Under the pieces are notes generated by a model. The model worked only from the letters and a program-made list of their open reading frames with translations. It was not told the origin of the DNA and searched no databases. The position numbers were made by a program, and so were the translations under genes. From the NCBI GenBank assembly GCA_963709295.1, contig CAVPVW010000008.1:62001-126000 (forward strand): 64,000 nucleotides of DNA. Reading direction: 5' to 3'. Every line of letters starts with the position of its first letter. The stretch's first letter is position 1. Below, piece after piece: positions 27,333-37,019 of the stretch. The stretch is from JBGPQJ01 sp963709295 (GTDB taxonomy: Bacteria > Chloroflexota > Anaerolineae > Anaerolineales > Villigracilaceae).

Positions 27333-28786
27333 ATGCAGCCAAATCTTTCCCTCCTGACCCCCGACCTGATCGCGCGCATCCTTGACGAAGCCTTTCAATT
27401 GATGATGAACCCCGGCATCAAGGTTCAATCTGCGGAGGCTATTCGATACCTGCAGAATGCCGGCGCGGCTGTGGACGAATCCACGGAGGTGGTGCATATC
27501 CCGGAGAATCTCGTCAGGCAGGCACTGGATACCGTCCCTCCCGTCTTTCATCTCTACGACCTGCACGGCAACCCCAAGGTGCAATATGGAGGGGACGCCG
27601 TCCATTTTGATCCCGGCTCATCCGGGGTTCACATCCTTGACCCGGATACGCTTGAACACAAGCCGTCTGAAACCCGCGACTTGATCCGTCTGGTCCAAGT
27701 GGCGGAGATGCTGCCGCAGCTGGATGCGCAATCCACGGCCATTGTCTGCAATGAGATGCCCAAATCCATCGGGGATATGTGGCGGTTGTATGTGGTGCTG
27801 ATGCACTCCGAAAAGCCTGTGGTGACAGGCGCGTTCTCCATCAAGACACTGGAATCCATGCTGGAAATGTTGTCCATCCTCAGCGGCGGACGCAAGGGTC
27901 TGAGGGAAAAACCTCGGGCGGTCTTTGATGTATGCCCTTCCCCTCCGCTGATCTGGAGCGAATTCGGCGCGAACAACTTGATCGAGCTGGCGCGGGCCGG
28001 CGTGCCTGCCGAGATGGTCTCCATGCCGCTGGCAGGGGCTGCTGCGCCTGTCACCCTGCTAGGCGCGATCACCCAGCATGCTGCCGAGTGTCTCAGCGGG
28101 ATCACGATACACCAGCTCGCGCAGCCAGGCGCTCCCATCGTGTGGGGCGGCGCGCCGGCCATCTTCGATATGCGTAAAGGTACCACTCCGATGGGTGCCA
28201 TTGAGACGGCCATGATCGACTCGGCTTACGCGCAGGTCGGCAAGTCGCTTAATCTACCCACTCACACCTACCTCGGCGCGTCTGATGCCAAGGTGGTGGA
28301 TGCTCAGGCCGGACTCGAAAGCGGGATGACCGCTCTGGTCGGTGCGCTGTCCGGAATCAACATGATCTCAGGGGCAGGCATGCTGGACTTCCTCGCCTGT
28401 CAAAGCCCCGAGAAACTGGTGATCGATGCCGAGGGGATTGCCATGGCGAAACGCCTGCTTGCCGGGATCGAGCCTCGCACCAAGACTCTGGCAACGGAGA
28501 TGTTCGAGGGGATCAATTTCAAAGGCGACTTCCTGAAGAAGAGATCACGCGCAAACTGTTCCCGGTGGAACAACACCTTCCCAGTCCGGTGATCGACCGC
28601 GACTCGGTGCGCGGATGGCAGGCGGCAGGCAGTATGGATACATTCACGCGCGCGAAGGATAGGGTCAAAGAATTGCTCTCTGAATATAAGCAGCCCGACC
28701 TGGATCCGGCGCTTGAAAAAGAGATGCGGGCACACGTAAAGAAATCCGCCGTTGCGGCCGGCTTGGAAAATCTTCCGAAATTTTAA
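27333..28786 (+). CDS. MttB-family methyltransferase, divergent (paralogue 6, one frameshift)
   Basis: COG5598 member of a more distant branch: FDPGSSGVHILDPDTLEHK in place of the TDGCGVE block, then STAIVCNEMPKSIGDMW and MPLAGAAAPVTLLG. The frame breaks near 28546 after FKGDFLKK; the other frame continues ITRKLFPVEQ and gives a normal C-terminal end (RDSVRGWQAAGSMDTF...ENLPKF). With one base corrected it is about 484 residues. The stop is TGA or TAA in every frame considered; no amber is involved. The substrate may differ strongly from paralogue 5. Confidence 0.87.
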
Positions 28787-28788
28787 GC

Positions 28789-30566
28789 ATGCTGGATCTG
28801 GCGCAACTACTCCGGGTACCCAAGGTGGACACGGCATTTAATATTGCGCCGGACGGTTCACGCGTCGCCTATTCGTCGGATAAATCCGGCGAATGGCAAT
28901 TGTATGAGTTGATTTTGGATTCAGGAGACGCCTCCCCGCTCACAAAAAGCCGCGGGGCCAAGTTCTCACCACGTTATTCCCCCTCCGGTTCGCATCTCGC
29001 GTTCGTTGTGGATTTTAACGGCAGCGAGAGTTACCACCTGTTCTTAAAGAGTTAAAAACCGGCAGGGAACACGATCTTACTCCGGATATCCCTTATGCGT
29101 TGCAGCCCAATGTTGCCTGGTCGCCGGATGGAAATGAAATCGCTTACCTTTCCGATCAATCCGGTCATTTCGACGCATACATTCTCAATATCAAGGATGG
29201 CTCCTCCCGGCTCGTCTTCTCGAACAGCCATCCCTGCTGGGACATATTCTGGTCCCCGGATGGCCACTGGCTGGTGGTGGAAGTCGAAATGCGTGGGCAG
29301 GATTACGGCCTTTTCCTGGTCCCATTGGATGGCGGACAGCCCTTCGAATTATCCCGGGATGGAAAGCCAATAAACGCCAAACATCCCGCGTGGTCACCGG
29401 ACAGTCGGAAATTGCTGTTTTCGTCCGATGCGCAGGGATTTTACGACATTGCGACCTACGACCTGGCGCGCGGGACGATCAACTGGCTTACTGAAGGAGT
29501 TGCGGAGGACTATTCTCCCGTTTCTTCTCCGGACGGCAAACTGATGACCTTCGTACGCTCGCGGGGAATCCTGACCTGGCTCGAGCTGCGCGGGACCGGC
29601 CGGCAAGCAAAACGCATTGAAGCGGGCGATGGCCTCCACGCCAAACCGGCATTCACTCCTGACGGTAAACACGTGATCTTCGTATTCGAAACCTGTTCCC
29701 AACCACCCGATCTATGGTGCCTGGATGTCAAGACAGGAAATCGCCAGCAGCTTACCCATTCTCTCCCGGAAGATCTGGCACAAGCTCACTTTGCGACACC
29801 GCGTGAAATCCGCTACACCGGCATGGATGGGGTCTCTGTTCCAGCATTGTTATTCCTGCCCTCCGGCGTAAAACAACCCGCCTCGGCGGTGATTCTTATT
29901 CACGGAGGCCCGAACTATCACTACCAGGCTATGTGGCATCCGCTTGCGGCGCACTTGGTCAGCCGAGGATGGATCGTGCTGGCTCCCAACTACCGCGGGT
30001 CCACGGGTTACGGGCGTGCCTGGCAGACCGCCAATATCATGGACATCGGCGGTGTGGATACCCGGGATGTTGTGGCCGGATCCGGCTACCTCACCTCCAA
30101 CGGTTATGCCGACCCGGAGAGGATTGCGCTCACCGGAAATAGCCACGGCGGATATCTGACCATGACCTGCCTGACCCAGTTCCCAGACCTGTGGGCTGCC
30201 GGTTCGGCTGTGGTCCCTTTTTTGAATTTTTTCACCAGCCACGAAAACTCCCGCCCCGACCTGCAGCACTGGGACATCCAAAACATGGGCGATCCCCACG
30301 AGAATTTCGATCTGTGGCGCGAACGGTCACCCTATTTTTACCTGGACAAGGTCAAGGCACCGGTGCAATTCATCTGCGGAGAGAACGACCCGCGCTGCCC
30401 GCCCAGCGAATCGGAGGCTGCCCGTGACCGGCTGCTCGATCTGGAGCGGGTGGTGGATTTTGTTCTTTATGAAGATGAAGGCCACGGTTTTTTAAAAACA
30501 AAGAACGTCATCTCGTCCGAATTGCGGAGAGTGGCGTTCCTCGAAAAATATCTAGAACCGAAGTAA
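28789..30566 (+). CDS. S9 family peptidase (acylaminoacyl-/dipeptidyl-peptidase type, one frameshift)
   Basis: Prolyl-oligopeptidase-fold serine peptidase without signal peptide, so probably cytoplasmic. The N-terminal WD-like beta-propeller shows repeated blocks such as FNIAPDGSRVAYSSDKSG and VAWSPDGNEIAYLSDQSG. The catalytic alpha/beta-hydrolase part has the Ser in TGNSHGGYLTM, the Asp in GENDPRCP and the His in EDEGHGF. The frame breaks near 29048 (one base missing: FLKS-stop versus LKELKTGREH). Corrected length is about 592 residues. It starts 2 bases after paralogue 6 and so is tied to the methyltransferase operon, pointing to a peptide-like or N-acylated substrate upstream of demethylation. 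Confidence 0.87.
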
Positions 30567-30582
30567 CTTCTCAGGAGAACTC

Positions 30583-31995
30583 ATGCCTCAATTCAGCATT
30601 CTTTCCCTGCAGGAGGTTGAATCCCTCCACCATGCCACCCTGCGAATTCTGAGTGAGACCGGCGTCCAGATGACTCATGCCGGCGCTCGCAGAATCCTCA
30701 CGGATGCAGGTGCCTCTCTCAATGGGGACCGCGTCCTGCTCCCTTCTGAACTCGTGGAAAGATGCATCAGCCTGGCTGGAAAGAAGGTCAGCGTCAAAGG
30801 CCGCGGAGGCGGGGTCAAGACTCTCGGCGACGGCAGCCTTTACTTCCATAATCTTGGCGGCGCCCGCGACGTATTCGACTCTCCATCAGGCGCCAAGCGT
30901 TATGCGGCTGTCCAGGATGTGCGCGACGCCACCCGCCTGCTGGACGCCCTCGAGAATTGTCACACCATCACCCCTTTCTTTACTCCGCGCGATGTGCCCG
31001 GGGAACTGATGTCGCTGGGTATGTACCGCCATGCCTTGCCGTTCACCACCAAGCCACTTCAAGGACCGGGCGTGCAGTATGCCGCCGAGGTCAAATACGC
31101 CGTCCGCATGGCGGAGGTGATCGGGAACCCAATGGAAGTGCTCACTCTCTCGCTCTCACCGGTCAGCCCGCTGGCACTCCCCGACCATGAAGCGGAAGCC
31201 ATCCTCGCCATTGCCAATGCCGGCATTACCTTTGCTCCGCTGCCCTGCCCCACCGCGGGTACCACCGCCCCCTTCTCAATCGCCGGTGCGATTGCCCAGC
31301 AAAACGCAGAAAACCTGTTCGCGCTGGTACTGGCTCAATTGGTGCAGCCGGGACTTCCCATGGCCTACTGCGGACGGCTGGCCATGATGGAGCCGCGCAC
31401 CGGTATCTCGGTTTGGGGAGGGCTCGAACTGGGGCTGGCCTCCGCAGGGACGGTACAGATCGGTCATCGCTACGGTTTCGCGGTCAATGTTTACGGTTTC
31501 TCAACCAATGCCCACACGCTCGATGTTCAGAATGGATTCGAGCGTGGGCTGAACGCGCTCATTCCCGCCCTGGCCGGCGCGGATGAACTCTCGGGCATCG
31601 GCGAAATGGAAGCCGGTGTGAGCGGATCCTTCGCCCAGATGGTGGCGGATAACGAATTCGCCTCCAGCATCCTCCGCGCGCGCAAAGGATTTGCCACCAA
31701 CGAGGACACTCTGGCTGTGGACGTAATCTCTGCGGTCATGAACGGCACACGGAATTTCCTTGGGCAAAAACACACCATGAAATATTTAAAATCGGGGGAA
31801 GTCCTGCTGACAAAACTGGCCGAACGCGGCACCTGGGAAAACTGGGAAGCTGAGGGACATAAAGGTTTCCTTGAACGGACGCATGCCGAAGCCGAACGAA
31901 TTCTCCGCGAACACACCGTCCCTCCACTTGAGGCGGTGCAGGAGAAGGAATTGGATACAATCATGGAAGCGGCTCAAAAGGAATTGGTGAAGTAG
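30583..31995 (+). CDS. MttB-family methyltransferase, divergent (paralogue 7)
   Basis: 470 residues, start ATG after CAGGAG. It is distant from paralogues 1-5: the central block is YFHNLGGARDVFDSPSGAK, and the region around residue 145 reads FFTPRDVPGELMSLGMYRH. Family marks remain in ATLRILSETGVQMTHAGAR, CPTAGTTAPFSIAGAIAQQ and LGQKHTMKYL. There is no in-frame amber and the frame is intact. Like paralogue 6 it may act on a substrate other than simple betaines. Confidence 0.9.
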   Translation: MPQFSILSLQEVESLHHATLRILSETGVQMTHAGARRILTDAGASLNGDRVLLPSELVERCISLAGKKVSVKGRGGGVKTLGDGSLYFHNLGGARDVFDSPSGAKRYAAVQDVRDATRLLDALENCHTITPFFTPRDVPGELMSLGMYRHALPFTTKPLQGPGVQYAAEVKYAVRMAEVIGNPMEVLTLSLSPVSPLALPDHEAEAILAIANAGITFAPLPCPTAGTTAPFSIAGAIAQQNAENLFALVLAQLVQPGLPMAYCGRLAMMEPRTGISVWGGLELGLASAGTVQIGHRYGFAVNVYGFSTNAHTLDVQNGFERGLNALIPALAGADELSGIGEMEAGVSGSFAQMVADNEFASSILRARKGFATNEDTLAVDVISAVMNGTRNFLGQKHTMKYLKSGEVLLTKLAERGTWENWEAEGHKGFLERTHAEAERILREHTVPPLEAVQEKELDTIMEAAQKELVK

Positions 31996-32029
31996 AACCA
32001 GATAACAGGTTTTATATTTAGGAGAGAAC

Positions 32030-33184
32030 ATGCTCGATAAGGCAAAAGGAATTCACAAACAAGTCAGCGAGTGGCGCCGGGATTTCCACATGCACCCCGA
32101 ATTGGGATTCACAGAAACACGCACGTCTGCCAAAGTGGCTGAAATCTGCGAATCTCTGGGTTACCGGGTCAGGCGTGGAGTTGGGAGAACCGGCGTCGTT
32201 GCAGATTTTGGAAGCGGCAGACCAGTCATCGCCATTCGCGCGGACATGGATGCGCTGCCCATTCTGGAGGCAAACAATGTGCCCTACGTTTCCCAGAACG
32301 CCGGCGTGATGCACGCCTGCGGACATGACAGCCATACCGCCATGGCTCTCGGCGCGGCCTCTTTGCTGGCAAAGGAAAAGTTTTCCGGCACGGTGCGATT
32401 CCTGTTCCAGCCCTCCGAGGAGGTCGGCGATGAGGAGGGCATCAGCGGTGCACCTCACATGATCGATGACGGCGCCATGGAAGGTGTGGACTTTGTCATC
32501 GCACAGCACGTGGACCCCGAATCGCCCACCGGGACCATCTCCATCGAAGCCGGTCCGTGCTCGGGAGGCGTCAACTCGTGGTTCGGAAAGGTCGTCGGCC
32601 GCGGCGGGCATGGCGCAAAGCCTGAAGTCACGGTCGATCCGTTCTTCCTGACTGCCCATGTGATCTTTGCGTTGAACGGCATTGTCTCACGCCGCATCAA
32701 CCCCTTCGACCCCGCTGTGGTCAGCATCGGCTCGGTCAACGGCGGATTTACTCAAAATGTCATCCCGGATCACGTGGACGTGACCGGCACCTTGCGTTAC
32801 ACGGATTTCAAGGTACAAAAACTAATCCACGATGAGATCAAGCGTGCCTTTGAAATCGCCAAAACGCTGGGTGGTGATCATGAACTGAAAATCGAAACCG
32901 GGACTCCACCGATGGTCAACGACATTCGGGCAGCCGAACTGATACGCGCGGTGGGCGGTGACCTGCTTGGCAAGGATCACGTGATTCCATTTGACAAAAC
33001 GCTTGGCGCCGAGGACTTTGGATGCTTCATGCAGCACGCTCCTGGCGCAATGTTCACGCTTGGGGTCGGGATCGATGGAGATCCGCGGCACATCCACAAT
33101 CCACGCTTCGATATCAATGAAGACGCCCTTCCGATCGGGACCGCCGTCCTGGCAGAGACAGCATTGCGGTTCCTGCGGTCGTAA
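32030..33184 (+). CDS. M20 family metallo-amidohydrolase (hippurate/N-acyl-amino-acid type)
   Basis: 384-residue zinc or manganese hydrolase that cleaves N-acyl amino acids or small peptides in the cytoplasm. Metal-site motifs: RADMDALPI, MHACGHDSHTAM, and FQPSEEVGDEEG with the catalytic Glu pair. The dimerisation domain contains NPFDPAVVSIGSVNGG, and the C-terminal His region is PRHIHNPRFDINEDALP. Start ATG follows AGGAGAG. It lies between mttB7 and mtgA in the same unit and so likely releases or trims an amide-linked, methylated amine compound. Confidence 0.92.
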   Translation: MLDKAKGIHKQVSEWRRDFHMHPELGFTETRTSAKVAEICESLGYRVRRGVGRTGVVADFGSGRPVIAIRADMDALPILEANNVPYVSQNAGVMHACGHDSHTAMALGAASLLAKEKFSGTVRFLFQPSEEVGDEEGISGAPHMIDDGAMEGVDFVIAQHVDPESPTGTISIEAGPCSGGVNSWFGKVVGRGGHGAKPEVTVDPFFLTAHVIFALNGIVSRRINPFDPAVVSIGSVNGGFTQNVIPDHVDVTGTLRYTDFKVQKLIHDEIKRAFEIAKTLGGDHELKIETGTPPMVNDIRAAELIRAVGGDLLGKDHVIPFDKTLGAEDFGCFMQHAPGAMFTLGVGIDGDPRHIHNPRFDINEDALPIGTAVLAETALRFLRS

Positions 33185-33221
33185 GGAATCGGTAATTCTA
33201 AAAAGAATCAAGGAGAACAGC

Positions 33222-34091
33222 ATGATCACAACCCTCAAGAGCGAGAAAAAGGAAATTAAAATCGGCATCGACCGACCATTCGTCATCATCGGCGAGAAGA
33301 TCAACCCCACCGGTCATAAAAAACTGGCAGCAGCCTTGACCGAGGGCAATCTCGATTATGTGCGCGAAGTCGCGGAACGCCAGGTGGCCTGGGGCGCAGA
33401 TGTATTGGATGTCAACGTCGGCGTGCCCGGCATCGATGAACCAGCCGTGATTAAAAAGGTGGTCGAGCTGGTGGTGTCCATTACGGACGTGCCGTTGTGC
33501 ATCAACTCGGGAAATCCGGATGTGCTTAAAGCCGGGCTGGCAGCCGCGCCCGGGAAACCGTTGGTCAACTCGGTCAGCGGTGAGGAAAGCCGATTGAATT
33601 CCGTCCTGCCGCTGGTCAAGGATCGCGGCGCAGCGGTCATCGGCCTGACCATGGACGATAACGGCATCCCCAAGACTGCGGAGGAGCGGGTGGCGGTGGC
33701 CGAAAAAATCCTGGAACGCGCCGCCCGGCTGGGCATCCCTGCGGAGGATGTGATCATCGATCCGCTCGTGCTGACGGTCGGTTCGGACAGCAAAGCCGGA
33801 CTGGTCACACTCCAAACCATCGAGCTGTTGCGAGCAAATCTGGGGGTGAACGTCAACCTCGGAGCCAGTAATGTTTCCTTCGGGCTGCCTGACCGTCCCA
33901 GCGTCAACGAGGCGTTTCTGGCGATGACCATCCGGGCAGGAGCGACCTGCGCCATTACAGACCCGGTCAAGCTTGGAGCGGCCATCCGCGCTTCGGATTT
34001 GCTGCTGGGCAGGGATGATTACTCGATGCGGTATATCAAATATTTTCGCGCCACCGAAGCGCTCAGGGAAAAGGAAGCAGCCAAGGGATAA
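33222..34091 (+). CDS. Methyltetrahydrofolate:corrinoid methyltransferase (MtgA/AcsE-like)
   Basis: Pterin-binding TIM-barrel enzyme of 289 residues that moves the methyl group from the methylated corrinoid protein to tetrahydrofolate, or the reverse. ATG 33222 is chosen for its AAGGAG site; the longer open frame from 32991 lies inside the M20 gene. Motifs: VIIGEKINPTGHKKL at the N terminus, GADVLDVNVGVPG with the pterin-contacting Asp/Asn, INSGNPDVL, VNSVSGEESR, and NLGASNVSFGLPDRPSVN. It closes the operon and links the amine methyl groups to one-carbon metabolism. Confidence 0.93.
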   Translation: MITTLKSEKKEIKIGIDRPFVIIGEKINPTGHKKLAAALTEGNLDYVREVAERQVAWGADVLDVNVGVPGIDEPAVIKKVVELVVSITDVPLCINSGNPDVLKAGLAAAPGKPLVNSVSGEESRLNSVLPLVKDRGAAVIGLTMDDNGIPKTAEERVAVAEKILERAARLGIPAEDVIIDPLVLTVGSDSKAGLVTLQTIELLRANLGVNVNLGASNVSFGLPDRPSVNEAFLAMTIRAGATCAITDPVKLGAAIRASDLLLGRDDYSMRYIKYFRATEALREKEAAKG

Positions 34092-34095
34092 ACCA

Positions 34096-34127
34096 AATCA
34101 GGCGGACTCTCGTCCGCCTGATTTTTT
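34096..34127. terminator. Intrinsic terminator of the mttC-mtgA unit
   Basis: Stem AATCAGGCGGAC / GTCCGCCTGATT with a TCTC loop and a following T-run on the plus strand. It sits between convergent genes and may also act on the minus-strand deacetylase transcript. Confidence 0.92.
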
Positions 34128-34140
34128 ATAATCTGGTGTT

Positions 34141-34896
34141 TTAGATTCCGCAGTGCAATGAGGTGGTGTTCAACACCTGCAATCCTTCAGCACGGTCACA
34201 GCCATGCCGTTCCGCGAACTGGCGGGCTTTGAAGTCAAGAGCGAAGAGCAGCTGTTCCATGCCGTCCGGATCAAATTGAGCTTTATAGCACTTAACTGCT
34301 TCAACTTTCTTCTCCCAGGTCGCCTCCACATCGGAAAAATAATTCGGTTCCCGGGTAAAGTAGAACGCAATGCCAAGCAGGTTGTGCGGCTCATAAGCTG
34401 AATCCACCGCCGGGTCGCTGCTTGGGATTTTCGTCAGCCCGAAGAGCGAGGCGGCGCTGGCAGCAGCCAGGCCGGTGGTGTAATGGTCGCGGTGCGCCTC
34501 GTAGGTCAGCCAGGGATCGGGGGCAAAGATAAAGTCCGGTTTGATCATACGGATGTGCTTGAGCAGATCGCGCCAGACTTGGAAATAATCATACTCACCG
34601 GCATCCGGATATCCCAACCAAATCTGTTCCTTCACGCCGATGATTTTTGCTGCAGCAGCTTGATCCCGTTTAAGGGCTTCCGCAGCCTGTGACGGAGAGA
34701 GGGAGGCATCTACTACGCCCATCAAGTCGTCAGTGACGGTAAGATAAATGAGTTCCGCGCCTTTTTCCGACAAGGCAGCAAGGGTCGCTCCGGCACCGAT
34801 GTCATTGTCATCATAATGAGGTTGGATGCACAGAATGCGCTTCGCCAAATTGAGATCAGGCACGGGAAGGATGGTATCGAATGAAGGTTTATCCAT
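34141..34896 (-). CDS. PIG-L/LmbE family deacetylase
   Basis: Zn-dependent N-deacetylase family acting on N-acetylglucosamine-type or related amide substrates. The start MDKPSFDTILPVP at 34896 is preferred over the open frame from 35001, since the metal motif CIQPHYDDNDIGAG (PHxDD) then lies at the usual distance from the N terminus. Other marks are SPSQAAEALKRDQAAAAKI, GYPDAGEYDYF and the third metal residue in YEAHRDHYTTG. 251 residues, convergent to mtgA. Its link with the methyl cluster, if any, is unknown. Confidence 0.85.
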   Translation of the reverse strand: MDKPSFDTILPVPDLNLAKRILCIQPHYDDNDIGAGATLAALSEKGAELIYLTVTDDLMGVVDASLSPSQAAEALKRDQAAAAKIIGVKEQIWLGYPDAGEYDYFQVWRDLLKHIRMIKPDFIFAPDPWLTYEAHRDHYTTGLAAASAASLFGLTKIPSSDPAVDSAYEPHNLLGIAFYFTREPNYFSDVEATWEKKVEAVKCYKAQFDPDGMEQLLFALDFKARQFAERHGCDRAEGLQVLNTTSLHCGI

Positions 34897-34973
34897 AGAA
34901 ACTATTATATGCGTTTTTCCATACAGATGACAGTCAGCCAACCGATACATGACAAAAGACCGGTTCTCTAACT

Positions 34974-35002
34974 TGAAATTGTCCTCAAATGGAGTTATCA
35001 TT
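34974..35002 (+). promoter_or_regulatory. Probable promoter of the phnD-type gene
   Basis: TTGAAA (34974-34979), a 17-base spacer, TATCAT (34997-35002), about 50 bases before the lipoprotein ATG, which has a GAGGAGA site. Confidence 0.55.
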
Positions 35003-35057
35003 TATGCAAGGTTTACTTGAACCTATCCCAAATTCATTTCACTAAGAGGAGAAGATT

Positions 35058-36113
35058 ATGTCCAAACGCGTTTTATTCACCGTGTTCGCTGTCCTTGTAA
35101 TTTCAGCGACGATGCTCTCGGCCTGCGCGCCGGCCCCCACCCCGACGGAGGAACCGGTCGTCCAGCCAACTGAGGCACCCAAGCCTACCGAAGTCCCGCC
35201 CACACCCGAACCAACGGCTGTTCCTCTCGGTTCAGCTGAGAATCCCCTGGTCATGGCGCTCGCCCCAAGCGCCACCTCCCAGGAGCTTCAGACCGGCGGC
35301 GAGGCGATTGCTGCCAAGTTGAGCGAACTGACCGGCTACACCATTAAGACCGAAGTGCCCACCAACTATGCGGCAATGATCGAAGCCATGGGTTCCGGCA
35401 ATGCTCACATCGGCTGGCTCGCTCCCGTTCAGTACATCGTAGCCCACGGCAAGGGCTTTGCGGATGTGGCACTCTCTACCGTCCGCAATGGATCGAATCA
35501 CTATGGCGTGCAGTATGTTGTGAACTCCGAGTACAAAGATGCCGACGGCAATCCCTTCACCCTGTACTACGATCCTGCCACAGGCATGGCCACCGCAGAT
35601 GCCGCAACCGCCCTGGCTCAACTGGATGGCAAGAAACCCTGCTGGACTGATCCTCTGTCAGCTTCCGGATATATTATTCCATCCGGCATCTTGAAAGCAG
35701 AAGAAATTAAAACTCCGGCTGGAGCATGGGTTCAAGGCCACCCGACGGTCATCAAGTCCGTGTACCTCAGCCCCAAGGGTGAGATTTGCGCGTTCGGCGC
35801 GACCTTCATCGATGCACGCTCGAATGTGGTCAATGACTTCCCGGATGTGAATGACAAGGTGCAGATCCTGTGGGTCACCGAGCCGTTCATCCCGAACGAC
35901 AACGTCTCCCTCGCCACTGACCTCCCGGCTGACATGAAGGAAAAACTGACCCAGGCTTTGGTGGATCTTGCCTCGACTGAAGAAGGGATTGCCCTGCTCA
36001 AGAGCGGTGGATACAGCATCCAGGGTCTCGAGCAAGTGGATGACACTTTCTATGATGAATTCCGGGTTTACCTCGAAGCTTCCGGCGTTGACCCGACGAC
36101 ACTCTTCAAGTAA
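35058..36113 (+). CDS. Phosphate/phosphite/phosphonate ABC transporter binding lipoprotein (PhnD type)
   Basis: 351-residue binding protein anchored by a lipid at Cys23 (lipobox MLSAC). A Pro/Thr/Glu-rich linker of about 35 residues follows, a style common in Anaerolineae lipoproteins. The binding domain has NPLVMALAPSATSQELQTGG, the conserved GNAHIGWLAPVQYIVA, and DPLSASGYIIPSGIL, with the Ser/Thr/Tyr residues that hold the oxyanion in this family. It is followed by a terminator and then phnC and two phnE genes. No C-P lyase or phosphonatase genes are nearby, so the true ligand is not settled. Confidence 0.9.
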   Translation: MSKRVLFTVFAVLVISATMLSACAPAPTPTEEPVVQPTEAPKPTEVPPTPEPTAVPLGSAENPLVMALAPSATSQELQTGGEAIAAKLSELTGYTIKTEVPTNYAAMIEAMGSGNAHIGWLAPVQYIVAHGKGFADVALSTVRNGSNHYGVQYVVNSEYKDADGNPFTLYYDPATGMATADAATALAQLDGKKPCWTDPLSASGYIIPSGILKAEEIKTPAGAWVQGHPTVIKSVYLSPKGEICAFGATFIDARSNVVNDFPDVNDKVQILWVTEPFIPNDNVSLATDLPADMKEKLTQALVDLASTEEGIALLKSGGYSIQGLEQVDDTFYDEFRVYLEASGVDPTTLFK

Positions 36114-36130
36114 GCCGATTTAGCCACACA

Positions 36131-36167
36131 AGAGAGGGATGACGTATTGTCTCCCTCTCTTTTTTTA
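36131..36167 (+). terminator. Intrinsic terminator after the phnD-type gene
   Basis: Stem AGAGAGGGA / TCCCTCTCT followed by seven T. Lying between the binding protein and phnC, it would lower transcription of the ATPase and permeases relative to the binding protein, a common arrangement. Confidence 0.85.
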
Positions 36168-36249
36168 GTGAAGACTCAATCCCTGAAATAGTAATGGTGT
36201 TTTACATTTGAGGTATTGGATTTTCAAACTATCCAGAACAGGATGACCT

Positions 36250-37017
36250 ATGCTGCGAGTAGAACACGTCTCCAAGACCTATCCCACGGGAACACAGGCG
36301 CTCAAGGATGTCAGTTTTGAAGTACAGGATGGCGAGTTCCTGGTTGTGATCGGCCTGTCAGGCTCTGGAAAGTCCACCTTGTTGAGATGCATCAACCGCC
36401 TGATCGATCCCACCGAGGGGAAAATCTATTGGAATGACATCGATATCACGGCTGCCTCGCCCTCGGATCTGCGGCTCATCCGCCGCCACATCGGCATGGT
36501 GTTCCAGCAGTTCAACCTGGTCAAGCGGTCGAGTGTTCTCACCAACGTCCTGTCCGGCAGGTTGGGATACGTCAATTCATTCACAAGCCTGCTCAACATC
36601 TGGTCGGAGGAAGACAAGCAGCGGGCGATGAAAGCCCTCGACCGGGTGGGCATTGCAGACAAAGCCTCCGAACGGGCGGATGCCCTTTCGGGCGGCCAGC
36701 AGCAGCGGGTGGGCATTGCGCGCGCGCTCATGCAGGAGCCGAAAGTGATCCTTGCTGACGAACCTGTCGCCAGCTTAGACCCAGTTCTGTCCCACACCAT
36801 CCTGCAGTATCTCGAACAGCTCAATAAGGAAGGCATCACGGTCATCTGCAGCCTGCACTTCCTGGACTTGGTGCACCGGTATGCCACTCGCGTGATTGCG
36901 TTGAAAGATGGGATTAAGGTTTTCGAAGGCCTTCCGCCAGAGATCGACCGGGCAAAGTTCAAGGAAATCTACGGCGAGGAAGCGCAGGAAGTGCGCGCGA
37001 CTTCTGTCGAGGGATAA
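36250..37017 (+). CDS. phnC: ABC transporter ATP-binding protein, PhnC type
   Basis: 255-residue ATPase. Walker A GLSGSGKST near residue 36, Q-loop GMVFQQFNLVKR, signature LSGGQQQRVGIARAL, Walker B VILADEPVASLDP, and H-loop VICSLHFLDL. It starts with ATG and ends 2 bases before the first permease. The family imports phosphonate, phosphite or phosphate esters. Intact. Confidence 0.93.
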   Translation: MLRVEHVSKTYPTGTQALKDVSFEVQDGEFLVVIGLSGSGKSTLLRCINRLIDPTEGKIYWNDIDITAASPSDLRLIRRHIGMVFQQFNLVKRSSVLTNVLSGRLGYVNSFTSLLNIWSEEDKQRAMKALDRVGIADKASERADALSGGQQQRVGIARALMQEPKVILADEPVASLDPVLSHTILQYLEQLNKEGITVICSLHFLDLVHRYATRVIALKDGIKVFEGLPPEIDRAKFKEIYGEEAQEVRATSVEG

Positions 37018-37019
37018 GC

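Noticed and set aside
32991..33221. Longer N terminus for the mtgA gene
   Set aside because: It would be read inside the M20 gene in another frame; family length and the AAGGAG site fix ATG 33222.
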